Below, piece by piece: positions 51,897 to 61,306 of a stretch of DNA of 64,000 nt. How positions within the stretch are numbered: the first letter of the stretch is position 1; each line of letters begins with the position of its first letter. This stretch comes from Porphyra umbilicalis (taxonomy: Eukaryota > Rhodophyta > Bangiophyceae > Bangiales > Bangiaceae): the NCBI GenBank assembly GCA_002049455.2, contig KV918927.1:62001-126000 (forward strand), written 5' to 3'. The notes below the pieces were generated by a model, which was given only the letters and a program-made list of their open reading frames with translations, was not told where the DNA came from and made no database searches. The translations under genes were made by a program, and so were the position numbers.

Positions 51897-53093
51897 CTAC
51901 TCGGAGTCATCGTCGTCATCTGTCGACTCGTTCTCTTCGTCCAGGAGGCGAGTCGTGGCCGGGGTGCGCGCGACCTGAGCCACGGCTGCCTGCCGCTTGG
52001 TCTCCATCGAGCGGCGGCCGGCGGCAGTCTTTTGTTGCTGGCGCACGCGCGCCACCGCGGACTTGGCCGCCGACGTCGCCGCCAGAGCAGATGCAGATGT
52101 CCCATCCGCACCCAACGGCGCCGCCAGCGCTCCTGGCGCCGGCGGCGCCCGCGCTCCGGCGGCAGGGCCAGCAGCAGTCCGCGGCGTCTCCGTCGTGCCG
52201 CCAACACCCAGACCAGCAACGCCGTTCCCCACACCACCGATAGAGTCGTCAGTCCCCTCACTCCCCCCCAAATCAATAGTAGAAGAGCTCGCCAAACCTG
52301 CACGCTCAAGCATCTTCTGCGTAATGGCCAAGCGGTACCGAGCCGCTTCAGGGGTGTGCCGCATCAGTGGAGAGTCAAAAAAGCAAAGGGCAGTGCGCTC
52401 ATTTTGCGCGTCCGTCAGCTTGCGGAGGGCCTCAGTACTGTCCTTGACTTGAGCGTCCATCTGGATGTCGTCTTGCCGCTGCGTCTTGGCAGCTTTGATG
52501 CCAAGAGGGCGACCCTGGAAGCCGCCGTTGCGTCGGCTGCGGCTGCTGCCGCTGCCACTCGCGTCGTCGTCCGACGACGAGTCGCCAAAAATGTCGTTTG
52601 TAGGGGCGTCGCCGCCGTTGGCGGCGCCGCTGAACTTGTCACTCTGCCGCAATACGCGCCAACACGCCACCCACTTGCAGTGTGCGACCTTGGCCTTGCG
52701 TTTGCGAGTTTTGTCGTTGCGCTTGTCTTGGTCTCGGTCGGCACGGATGGCGTCGTACACGTCCAGCGAGCAGTAGCGCGCCACAGCGCCGCTAATGATA
52801 TCCTCCTCAGACAGGTTGCCAGTGGTCGGCATGGCCTTAACAGCGAGGTAGTGCGACGTGAAGGTGCTCACCCCCGTTCGGATGCGCTTGAACTGCTTCT
52901 CCAGCGCGCTTGGTAGGCGGTCCACTCTCATCGGCCCCTTCTTAAGAACTTTCTCAGCCCACAGCTGGTGAATAGTCCCCCACAGGTTCTCCTTGGTGCG
53001 GGCAGTCGCCCTCACCGGGTCACTCGTCACCTCCAGGTAGGCCTCACAGAGTGGCACACGGTCGGCGTCCGTCCATCCCAGAGCAGACCCCAT
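51897..53093 (-). CDS. Harbinger ORF1 (MYB/SANT-like) of element II, 398 aa from first ATG
   Basis: Accessory DNA-binding protein of the element. The first in-frame ATG is at 53093, directly before the domain (M-G-S-A-L-G-W-T-D-A-D-R-V-P-L-C-E-A-Y). The frame is open to 53375 without an ATG, and a different Trp/Pro-rich frame (53114-53998) overlaps that part, so an upstream exon is possible. Domain: residues about 1-170, from the first Trp to W-R-V-L-R-Q-S-D-K-F-S-G-A-A, a block almost identical to one in the element I ORF1. Then an acidic/Ser patch, a helical region with conserved Phe (C-F-F-D-S-P-L-M-R), an Ala-rich segment and an acidic end (E-N-E-S-T-D-D-D-D-D-S-E). Faces the transposase gene. 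Confidence 0.8.
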   Translation of the reverse strand: MGSALGWTDADRVPLCEAYLEVTSDPVRATARTKENLWGTIHQLWAEKVLKKGPMRVDRLPSALEKQFKRIRTGVSTFTSHYLAVKAMPTTGNLSEEDIISGAVARYCSLDVYDAIRADRDQDKRNDKTRKRKAKVAHCKWVACWRVLRQSDKFSGAANGGDAPTNDIFGDSSSDDDASGSGSSRSRRNGGFQGRPLGIKAAKTQRQDDIQMDAQVKDSTEALRKLTDAQNERTALCFFDSPLMRHTPEAARYRLAITQKMLERAGLASSSTIDLGGSEGTDDSIGGVGNGVAGLGVGGTTETPRTAAGPAAGARAPPAPGALAAPLGADGTSASALAATSAAKSAVARVRQQQKTAAGRRSMETKRQAAVAQVARTPATTRLLDEENESTDDDDDSE

Positions 53094-53113
53094 CTTCTTG
53101 GGTAGCGCGTAGG

Positions 53114-53998
53114 TTACAGCCGGTACGGAGGCGGAGGGTGTGCAGGAAACAGCTGGGGAGGGCGCCGAGGCACAGGAACTAGCTCGTACGTCGGGTCGAG
53201 AGAGGGTTGAGTCCCCTGCACCATGTACACTGGACGGCTCGTTGGCTCGGATGGCGTCGGCTGCCGCAACGGCTGCGACGGCGCGTGCCACCAAGTCCAC
53301 GGCGCGGACGTGCTCCGTGCGGGCGTCCGCGTCAGCACCCACTGGAAGTCCTGCGTGCCTGCCGGACCTCCGCACTGGTCGACCCGCCAGGGCGAGCGCG
53401 CGTCAGGCGAGCGCCACAGAGTCGCCGGGGGTGCACACTCCCAGACGGGGGGTTGGTCGTCGCCCCACGCCTCGTAGGGGGGTGCCCACCGCCAGCCGGG
53501 AGGAGGGCCCGGGGGGTGGCGCGGCAGGTCCCACGGCCGGTCCCAGTCGCCGCCCCTTGGCGAGCCCCAGTCGGCCGTTGGCGGGCCAGGCGGTGGGCCC
53601 CACGGCTGTCGCGGCAAATTGCGCGGGCGGTAGTCGTCGGTGCCGCCCCTGAAATGGGGCGGATGTCTTGGCGGGCTTGGGGGAGGGCCCGGCGGCAGAG
53701 GCCGCGGCAGGCGAGGAGGGCTGCACGAGCGGTACCCGCGACCGCGAGAAGGTGGATGCTGCGGAAAGCGCGGCCGGCCGGCGGGGCGACCAGCCGGCAG
53801 GCGCCCAGCGCTTGGACCACAGTGGTTGGGGGCGAATGGCGGGCCCCTTGTAGGACAGGGAGGGGCGCCAAAGGGCACCCGCGGGGGGCTCGGCGGTCGC
53901 CCGCCGTCGTTGTTGCCACCGCCGCGCGGATGCACACGCACAGGGCCTGGAGGGCCGCCGTCAAAACCGGGGCCGTCCCAATCGCCGCGGTGTCGCAC
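53114..53998 (-). CDS. Possible upstream Pro/Trp-rich exon of element II ORF1
   Basis: A minus-strand frame upstream of and overlapping the start of the MYB-like frame, in another register. It is Pro-rich but has regularly placed Trp, Tyr and Asp (for example D-W-D-R-P-W-D-L-P-R-H-P, D-P-T-Y-E-L-V-P-V-P), which is less typical of pure GC artefact. It could be a first exon joined by splicing near 53110, or a chance open frame. Confidence 0.3.
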   Translation of the reverse strand: MRHRGDWDGPGFDGGPPGPVRVHPRGGGNNDGGRPPSPPRVPFGAPPCPTRGPPFAPNHCGPSAGRLPAGRPAGRPRFPQHPPSRGRGYRSCSPPRLPRPLPPGPPPSPPRHPPHFRGGTDDYRPRNLPRQPWGPPPGPPTADWGSPRGGDWDRPWDLPRHPPGPPPGWRWAPPYEAWGDDQPPVWECAPPATLWRSPDARSPWRVDQCGGPAGTQDFQWVLTRTPARSTSAPWTWWHAPSQPLRQPTPSEPTSRPVYMVQGTQPSLDPTYELVPVPRRPPQLFPAHPPPPYRL

Positions 53999-56029
53999 TT
54001 GCCGCCGTTGTTGGTCACAGTCGTCGCGGTCTCCATGTCGGCGGCCGCGTCCGACAGGGGAGTACGGCCGCTTAAATGGTCGGGGCCGCCCGCCCTCAGC
54101 CGGACGACAAAAGCCGGGGGGCGGGCGATGACCACCCGGCGCCGCCGCGGCATGGGAGGAGGAGGGGGGGGAGGCGGGGGGGGGGCATGTCGGCGTGCTC
54201 GCAGGCGTTCTCGCAGGGACTAGGAGGGGGAGGCGGGCACAGGGTACCGTTACGATTGCGCTGCGTGCGCCGCCGCCGTGAGTCGTTGACGCCCTTCCCG
54301 CGCGTCATGCTCGGGAGCGGAGGCGTCGTCAAAAGCAGGGGAGACGGTGTGCGCGGGCTAAAGACGCCGTGGGAGTGGGGTACGGAGGCGGGCGCCGCGG
54401 CGCCGCCGGCGGGTTGCGCGCACACAAACGGCACGCGGGGGAGCCGCGCGCGGGAGACACCACAGGGCCCCCACACTGCGTGCCTGCGACGGTGGGAGAC
54501 CGTTGGCTGCCCGCCCGCGCCCGCGTCCGTCCACAAAGAGCGAAAAAGAGTCGCGGTTGACCCGCCCACGGCACACCACCGCACGCTCTCTATGCGTGCC
54601 TGGGTCGGAGGGCGCAGCCTGCGCCCCACCTGAGGTGGCCCGCAAGAGGCCAAAAGAGGTCGGGCGTCGGACTCGTGCGAGGGGACAACGCGACAGGTCC
54701 CATCCCCCCAAACCCACGCGCGGGAACAACGCGACAGGTCCCCCCAATCGCTGTCTCGCGTGGAAGGCGACCGCCTGTCGGTCCCCTCGGACTGCTCACG
54801 CCGGGAGGCGTGTCTCGGCGGACCCACGTGTGCGTGGCGAGCGCGCGTGTCGAGGCACGCTCTGGCCCGCTCGCGCCACAAAAAAGGCGGCACTCGCCGG
54901 ACCCGCGCAGGGAAACTGGTCGAGATCCCCTCCAATGCGCTGCCTGGGGAAGCGGGGTGCACCCGCGCAGGCACCCCCGATCCCACAATGCCTGTTAATT
55001 GGACCGCACACGATGCGCGGACTGACGACAGCGCAGTGGCTGCCATCATCGCTGTACGCCCACGCATCGCAATCAGTCGACATACGTGTGTGTGAGGCCC
55101 TAATCGCGATCACGCGACGGGATAACGTAACCACTCATTTCTGCGCAACGCTCTCGAATCTCCCACCCAGTGTCACAACTGGCCGCCACATCGTCCGTTT
55201 GAGACAAGCGGCGTCCAATCACGTCCACAGGAGGACTGAGGGCGGAGCCCAGCCCGACCAGATTGCCACAAGATCGAGACAGAACATTTTGAAAATACCT
55301 GGACTGCGCGAATGACACTTCGAGGCCGGGGCACGGCTTAGAAATTTTGCATTGACAGCCAATCAAAGAGCACCTCTTCCGTCCGCTGACTGGAGAGCCT
55401 GACCCGAGAGCGTCGCAGCGCAATCGATTCTAAAAGCTTGCACTCCCAAGAGATGGTCCGTGGGTGTTGCGAGCTATTTGGGAGGACCACTCTGCGGTGC
55501 GGACAGTGCCGTGGTCCTCTCGGGCAGGTGATTGTCCACCAGACTGGCCCAGATCGCTGGTGTGGCGCCTCGTGCAACGCAGGTCCTCGCCTGTGTCAGG
55601 CGTTGACATCGAATATTCTTGCGCGTGGTGCCGTGGCACTGCCAGGTGTCGTCGCATTCACCCCATGTTGTTGCGTCTTGAGCCTGATTCCTGTCGGTTT
55701 GGGCTTCATTCGGATACTGTGCATCAATTCTTTGTCGCGTGGCATGCCCGAGCCCATTTTCGAATGAATCTAGTGACTATCTCTGCACGATCTGCCATCG
55801 GTTTTGGACACATCAGCCAGCGTCGTTCGGCTAGTCCCCTGCAATACGAGGCGAGGTCAGATTGGGGCCCCGTCGGACCCACCAATGTAGACCCTATCGT
55901 TCAATCGGCCAGAGGGCATTCGATGGTCCATGTAGCAAAGTCCATCGCGACGTTTGGGATATGGGGCCCCCGGGATGGTCTTTCCATTCAGGGACCCACA
56001 CGTTGCACCTCCAGATGGGGTTAAATGGA
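53999..56029. other. Element II right non-coding region
   Basis: No protein-like frame. Contains a direct repeat, AACAACGCGACAGGTCCC, near 54686 and 54729, possible regulatory or transposase-binding sites. The last 170 bp (from about 55860) loosely mirror the left end beyond the terminal repeat. Confidence 0.45.
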
Positions 56030-56058
56030 AGATGGGGCCGACGTTGCTGGGATTGCCC
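56030..56058 (-). repeat. Right terminal inverted repeat of element II
   Basis: Plus strand reads AGATGGGGCCGACGTTGCTG then GGATTGCCC, followed by the TGA duplication. Confidence 0.9.
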
Positions 56059-56165
56059 TGACGGTGGAAGCCGGCGAGGCGGTGGGTGCCGTCGTGACGG
56101 TGGAAGCCGGCGAGGTGGTGCGTGCCGGCGTGGCGGTTGAAGCGGGCGATGTGGTGGGGGTGCGT
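56059..56165 (+). repeat. 36-bp minisatellite, right part
   Basis: Three units of TGACGGTGGAAGCCGGCGAG plus GCGGTGGGTGCCGTCG. It reads on the plus strand as V-E-A-G-E-x-V-G-A-V-V-T repeats of 12 residues. Confidence 0.75.
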
Positions 56166-57160
56166 GCGGTGTGCCAGACAGCGGAGCGGCGTTGACTCCC
56201 GCTCTGTCCGTCGCCGAGTCGAGGACTCATCTCTTGAACACTGAGTGTGAAGTCGCCCAGGGCTTACTAAGTCTCCTAATCGACCATACATCGGCGTACA
56301 TTGTGGCGCAACTTCCGAGTCCTCGCTCCGGAAGTCGCCTCCACATGTGGCGCCCGTCACATCGTTCCACCAATGGGAGCGACGCCACATCCGATGTGGC
56401 GCGCACCGAAGCAAAATTGGAACGGGCCTGAGGACACGAATGCAGACTGCCACCTCTGAAATGGAGAGCAAGTCACTTGTTCTAAGTATCTGTGTGCATC
56501 ACTACACTTTGAGAGCACCCTGTCCTAAAGGCCAGGGAAATCCCGCACTCCAACTGTTGCAACACAGTTCCAAATCGGCCTCTACGGGGTCGTGCAGTCT
56601 GATATGGAACAGTTGAGCAACAATTGGAGAGCCGGATATTTCCGTGAAAGGCTGTACAAGTGTCTGTTTTATTCGGCGGTTCGACTCAATTGAGCACGAC
56701 CGATACTGTTGATTTCCAGTTGCAGCCTCTCCCAGGCCCGATGTGTCGCCTGCACCTCGAACAGTTGTGCTCCTCCCAAAGAAACCATGGTCATCCCAAG
56801 CATCGGCTGAGGCTTTGCGGGGAGGAATCCCCCTCGCCTTGACCCATGTGCTGCTGGGACCTGCGCGGCGGGTACGTCGGGCGGGGTGGGGTCTGGTCAC
56901 GGCCGTCGGCTTTGCCGAACGCTCCAGATCCGCGGCTCGGAGAGGGGAGGGGTCGGGCCTTGCCTCGTCGAGCCGGTCTTTGGCCGTAGGTCGGACGAGG
57001 GGGCTGGCAGCGAGAGGTTGGCAAAGCTGTCGCACCGACGGAGGATTGGCGGTACTACTACGTCAACAGCGCAATGCATGCGATGGCGACCGCTCATATC
57101 CACGGCGGCCGTCCTTCCCCTCTGCCACACCCCCTTCACCCCCGTGCCCACCTTCCCCGC
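56166..57160. other. No supported gene; diverged foldback relative
   Basis: Holds a diverged member of the foldback family described at 59930 (about 56530-56655, sharing AAATCCCGCACTCCAAC and GTTCCAAATCGGCCTCT). Otherwise short frames only. Confidence 0.4.
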
Positions 57161-57598
57161 TCAGCAGAGGCTCGGCCCGTCTGGCACGGTGTCACAACGC
57201 GGTCCGAGGCACTCCACGACGCACTTCTCTGCCACCGGCACCGTCACGCACTTTTGCTCGTTCCAGCTCTCTGGGACGACCTTGCCGTTCACCGATCGGA
57301 CGTTAAAGCAGCAGGTACGCTCCGCCCCCACGGTGCGGCTGATCTCATACTCGTACACGTCCAAGTCTGGCTTGAGGCATGCGGGCCGGACCACGGGGTG
57401 CCCAAAGATCTCCTGACCACCCCCACGGACAACGACGTTGACACCAAGTGCGCACGAGAGGCGTTGGGCTGAGGCAGTGGCGGCAACCACCGCCGTCAGG
57501 GTCACCATCAGCAGCACTACCATCAGAGCCCCCAGTGAAGGGGGACGGCGCGCGCCGCGGGCGCCACGGTGGCTGCTGATAACGAGTGAGGCTTCCAT
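57161..57598 (-). CDS. Small secreted cysteine-rich protein, 145 aa
   Basis: Start at the ATG read from 57598 (M-E-A-S-L-V-I-S-S-H-R). A basic leader and a strong hydrophobic segment (L-M-V-V-L-L-M-V-T-L-T-A-V-V-A) followed by A-T-A-S-A-Q fit a secretory signal with a cleavage site near residue 45. The mature part of about 100 residues has nine cysteines, including a C-C pair and a C-terminal Cys, suggesting disulfide bonding outside the cell. The frame is open further upstream to 57988, where a second hydrophobic leader-like start exists (M-V-R-V-L-Q-T-A-V-P-L-L-F-V-A-W). I prefer the shorter form because the leader directly precedes the folded-looking domain. It diverges from the nuclease gene at 58908. 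No family recognised; a role in wall or defence biology is only a guess. Confidence 0.6.
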   Translation of the reverse strand: MEASLVISSHRGARGARRPPSLGALMVVLLMVTLTAVVAATASAQRLSCALGVNVVVRGGGQEIFGHPVVRPACLKPDLDVYEYEISRTVGAERTCCFNVRSVNGKVVPESWNEQKCVTVPVAEKCVVECLGPRCDTVPDGPSLC

Positions 57599-57975
57599 CC
57601 TTGTGTGGCGGCTTCCTGGGGCGCCGGCGGATACGATGGAGAACGCAGCAGCTGGAAGAACTGGCTGGCAAAGTTTCCTCCGGCCGGACAAGGGGAAGCA
57701 GGGATGAGGGAAGCCAGGGGGCGTGGTGGTGGTGGTGGATGGCTGGGTTTTGCAGGTCGGGGTGTGTGTTGATGGGATGGTAGGGTGTGAATAATGCTGG
57801 CGAGGGGCCCAACGCGTCCTCTTCTTAAGCTCTCCGTGAGCGTGACATACGCCCCACAGAGGTTTCTTCCCCGCGGACGAGTGTGGGCCGTGGCCGTATT
57901 TTCTGACGACAGTGCACCCATTGGCCTTCGGAAAAGCAGCCCACGCGACGAAAAGCAGCGGCACAGCCGTCTGCA

Positions 57976-58570
57976 GAACGCGTACCATGGCGCAGTAGCC
58001 GCCCGCCTACTCTCGTCAGCCGTGGGCGGATCGGGATGCATCAGAGAGAGGCGTGACGCTGAAACGCCTGCCTCACAGGCCAGACGACTGTTCTGGGCGT
58101 GTCGCCAACCCGTCGCCTCGTTGCCCGCGTCATGGTCCGGACATCGCCGTCGCGGCTGCCTATCTGAATTTACGCGGTTTCGTGTTGCCGATTTGCCAAT
58201 TTTGCCAGATGCGGATGTGGTCACTGTTTTGATGATTTGATGAACGTGCGTGACAACCAATGAGAAGTGGACCCAGAGCCTGACGAGGACAACCTGCCGA
58301 CGTGGCAGGAAACGAACAAGGGCCCATCATGGATGATGGAGATGATCTCTACCCGCCCGCCTGCTCATGTTAGCCGTGGACGGGTCGAGATGTATCAGAG
58401 CGAGGTGTGACGCTGCACCGCCTGCCTCACTGGTCAGATGACTGTTGTTGGTGCGTGGCTAACCCGTCGCCTCGTTGCCCGCGGGACAGTCCGGACAGGG
58501 CCGCCGCACCAGGGCCCATCATAGGGTATGGAGATGTTCTCCACCCGCCCGGCCTGCTCTCGCCAGCCGC
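57976..58570. repeat. Repeated blocks between the divergent secreted-protein genes
   Basis: A block of about 145 bp at 58005-58147 recurs at 58359-58503 (shared: GAGGCGTGACGCTG-like, CGCCTGCCTCAC, CCCGTCGCCTCGTTGCCCGC). The lead-in GGGCCCATCAT...ATGGAGATG...CCCGCCCGCCTGCTC occurs near 58320 and again near 58510. These may be duplicated upstream regulatory modules. Confidence 0.6.
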
Positions 58571-58748
58571 CGAGCGCCCTGCGCGTCGCTTCGACGAGGA
58601 CGCTCCCCGAGATGCGACAGCGAGACACTCGCTGGCGCGGGGAGCTCAGAACGTTCCATGCCTACGACCGTCTCTAGCGGGTCGCTGGCATGGCCCAGAG
58701 TGCGAGCAGGATGGTGTGGCGTGTGTCTCTCCGACGTGGCCTTGGAGC

Positions 58749-58754
58749 TATAAA
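58749..58754 (+). promoter_or_regulatory. TATA box of the secreted nuclease gene
   Basis: TATAAA in the context GGAGCTATAAAGGGACG, 154 bp before the ATG at 58908. That spacing allows a 5' untranslated region of about 125 nt. Confidence 0.6.
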
Positions 58755-58907
58755 GGGACGGGCGATTGTCTCTTTTCTGCTCTCTGACCACACATCCCAT
58801 TCCGGGTTGCCAAGCGACTCGTCCTACGTCCCGCGATCTGTACCATCTTCCGCTTCACTCTCTCTTCTCAAGCCACCACGCCGTGGTGTACACGGCGGCC
58901 CTTCAAG

Positions 58908-59651
58908 ATGGCGTGCCGTCGTGCGTTTTCCATCTCCATCACCCTCACCTGTGTGCTCCTCCATCTTCTGGCTTCCTCCGACGGTATCTCCCTCGGCCGC
59001 CGCGCTGGTGTGGTGTCCCCTGTGTCCGTCAGGGACACTGACGCTGTGTCTACCGTCGCCGTCAAAGCTCCGGCGACGACCGTTGAGCAAGCCGTCAACG
59101 CCTCGCTCCCCGCGGCGGCTCACGGATCTCGACAGGCTACCCCTTTCACGCCGCACCAATTTCCACTCTCGGTCTGGACCACACCGATCGGGATCTGGCA
59201 GCGGGCATACTATCCGGGCGTCATCAAAGAGATTGTGTGGGACCCCCACACGGGTGCTACCATGTGGGCGAAGGCGATGCTCCGTACTGCGACTATGGGA
59301 CAAGGCTGTCCAACCGGCCATACGACAAAGAAGTGGAGGCGTCTGATGGGCTTGCCCGGCGACCAAGCCGGGCACATGATTGCCCAACGCCTGGGCGGAC
59401 CGGGCAACCTCGTGTACGGGACGTTTCCTCAAAAGACTTCCATCAACAACGGTGCCTGGAAGACGTGGGAGGCCGAGGTCGCACGCATCTTGACATCGCT
59501 CCTCCCCCCAAATGGAGTGATCGAGTACGTGGTCAAGCTGACGTTCAACAACCCCGCCAAGCCAGCGCGACCGACCCAGGTGGAGGGGGCCATCAAATGG
59601 ACGGACCAGGCGGGGAACCCACATGTGCTTGGCGCCGTCGAGGGCAACTAG
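58908..59651 (+). CDS. Secreted DNA/RNA non-specific endonuclease, 247 aa
   Basis: Likely metal-dependent nuclease of the DNA/RNA non-specific endonuclease superfamily (beta-beta-alpha metal fold), secreted. ATG 58908 starts a clear signal peptide (M-A-C-R-R-A-F-S-I-S-I-T-L-T-C-V-L-L-H-L-L-A, cleavage near 22-26). A linker to about residue 85 precedes the nuclease domain. The catalytic block is G-D-Q-A-G-H at 151-156 (His156 the expected general base), then G-G-P-G-N at 163-167, and N-N-G-A-W-K-T-W-E at 180-188, where an Asn and a Glu help bind the metal in this fold. This D-x-A-G-H...G-G-P-G...N-x-G-x-W-x-x-x-E order is the family signature. The single uninterrupted exon has its own TATA box. 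Possible roles are nutrient scavenging or defence; neither is shown. Confidence 0.8.
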   Translation: MACRRAFSISITLTCVLLHLLASSDGISLGRRAGVVSPVSVRDTDAVSTVAVKAPATTVEQAVNASLPAAAHGSRQATPFTPHQFPLSVWTTPIGIWQRAYYPGVIKEIVWDPHTGATMWAKAMLRTATMGQGCPTGHTTKKWRRLMGLPGDQAGHMIAQRLGGPGNLVYGTFPQKTSINNGAWKTWEAEVARILTSLLPPNGVIEYVVKLTFNNPAKPARPTQVEGAIKWTDQAGNPHVLGAVEGN

Positions 59652-59929
59652 GCCTCTTCGTGTGGGGTAGAGTGAATCCATCACCCGCTGTGCGACCGCG
59701 TGAACAGCGCGTGTGCAAATTCATCAGCCGGGTCTCCCTTTGAAAAATTGAAGGAGGGGCGTTGCACAACGAACGAACAACCTGGGAGTGTACCGCTCCA
59801 AGGAGATGGACGAGGCAAACGCCGCGCAGACGTTGATAATGTTGAAAGGACGCCATGTGTGTGTCGGTTGCACATTAAAGAGGCGCAGAGCGCAACGAGC
59901 AGCTTCGGAGCGTGCCACCCCCGAAAGTA

Positions 59930-60061
59930 CAGCCGTTCTCTAAAAAATCCCGCACTCCAACGGTTGCAAAACAGTTCCAAATCGGCCTCTGTTGGGTGGT
60001 AGAGGCCGATTTTGAAAATTTTGGTATCAGTTGCAGTGCGGGATTTTTGAGGGAGCGACTG
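59930..60061. mobile_element. 132-bp foldback MITE flanked by TA (Tc1/mariner, Stowaway-like)
   Basis: The left arm CAGCCGTTCTCTAAAAAATC and the right arm, whose reverse complement starts CAGTCGCTCCCTCAAAAATC, pair along nearly their whole length, sharing AAATCCCGCACT and AAATCGGCCTCT. TA lies on both sides (59928-59929 and 60062-60063), the duplication used by Tc1/mariner elements. No coding capacity. Confidence 0.75.
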
Positions 60062-60123
60062 TAGAGGAACAAGCGCCACATGCAGTCTATCTCTTAAAAA
60101 GAAAAACAGGCTCTCGAGCAACC

Positions 60124-60169
60124 GCCCCAAAACTGTGTCAAATCGGCCTCTGCGCCCTCGCAGAGGCCG
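60124..60169. repeat. Relative of the foldback MITE with perfect 11-bp hairpin
   Basis: AACTGTGTCAAATCGGCCTC resembles the inner arm of the 59930 element. CGGCCTCTGCG (60144-60154) pairs exactly with CGCAGAGGCCG (60159-60169) around a four-base loop. Confidence 0.5.
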
Positions 60170-61306
60170 CTTGGACACACCGAAAAAGACTAGTAGTCGC
60201 TGCGACCGCCGCTCGTGCTACCACCGCCGCACGGCGCCGCCACGCGTCGGCGACGGTGGGGGTGCGACGGCGGCCGTCGCGGCGGCGGCAACGTTGCCCG
60301 CAACCCCGACTCCCACCGCCATCGGCCGCCGGTTTCAGGCGGACGGGCGGCCGTACCAGCCGCCGCCGTCAGCGCCGCCGCCATCGCCACCCGATGGCGC
60401 GTCGGCGGCACGATCTTGGCCGGGACGGGGGTGCGCCGACGCCCACCTACCGCCGCCACGGCGTCCGGGGAGCGGTGCGTTTCACGCCTTCATGCCACGG
60501 GTAGATGCACCGCCGCAGGCTCGCGCACGGGCGACATCCCGTCCTCCCCTCCCCCCGCCCAGCCCCCCCGCAGCCTGCCAAACGCCGGCGCCCGTCGCCA
60601 CACCGGCGGTACCGCCGGCGGCGGCCGCCAGCCGCGGACCCGCCGCCGCCGGCCGCCACGTGTGCGGGGCGCCCGTGGAGGAGGCCGACGCGGATGGCGA
60701 CGGCGCCCAAGCCGCCCGCAACGGACGCGTGCGGTGGCAACTGCCGCTGCGGTGGCCGCCGCTTCCTTTGGACGCCGGTGCCGGTGCCGGCGCCGCCCCC
60801 ACCCGCACGCGCCGCCGCGCACGCGGTCGCCGCCCGTGTCGCCCCGGCGTCGGCTACAATAACTTTTGCCAGCCGTGCAAAGACTGTCCTGGTCCCTTGT
60901 CTCTTTGCTGACAAATCCGCTCTCCTCTGCGGTGAGATCGTCTACGCAAGTCGACCGCTGGTCAGTGAGTGTCGGGCGATCGCGGCGCCACCTTGTCCTT
61001 TTTGCCAGCGGTGCAGTGGTGGGGTGGCTTGCACCCCACCTGCCACCCGCCACGATAGTTCGAGGTCCATGACGATGCATGCTGCTTGTGTGGACGTGCG
61101 GTGCGACGCAGCGCGACGGGGTGCACGCGCCTCTGGGCGCACTTGAAGTGGGGTGGGGGAGCGTGGCGACCTCGTTCTCCACGCAAGCCCGGTCGGTCGG
61201 GCGGCCGCGTGTTGCGCCACCATCGCCATCGGCCTCTCTCTGCCTGTGTCTTCCTGCCCTCCCCCTCCCCCCCCCCCCCCCCCTCACCTCTGCCCGGCCC
61301 GACGCC
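60170..61306. other. GC-rich upstream region of the F-box gene
   Basis: Open in many frames but only as Pro/Arg/Ala strings on both strands. A long C-run (about 61262-61283) lies just before the F-box start codon. No separate gene is supported. Confidence 0.4.

Larger units (their letters stand above)
46775..56058. mobile_element. PIF/Harbinger DNA transposon, element II (9.3 kb, looks complete)
   Basis: Inverted ends GGGCAATCCCAACAACGTCG... at left and the reverse complement at right match at 28 of 29 bases. The element is flanked by the same trinucleotide TGA (46772-46774 and 56059-56061). The joined flanks, GTGCCGTCG-TGA-CGGTGG, recur intact one unit further on in the same minisatellite, which confirms the boundaries. 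It encodes a DDE transposase (plus) and a MYB/SANT-like ORF1 (minus), convergent across a GGC minisatellite. The transposase catalytic residues are all present. Confidence 0.92.

Noticed and set aside
49889-52916. Very long open frames (over 600 to 960 codons) on both strands across the GGC tract
   Set aside because: They are Gly/Arg or Pro/Ala strings from a stop-free minisatellite, overlap each other on both strands and overlap the real ORF1 and ORF2 genes.
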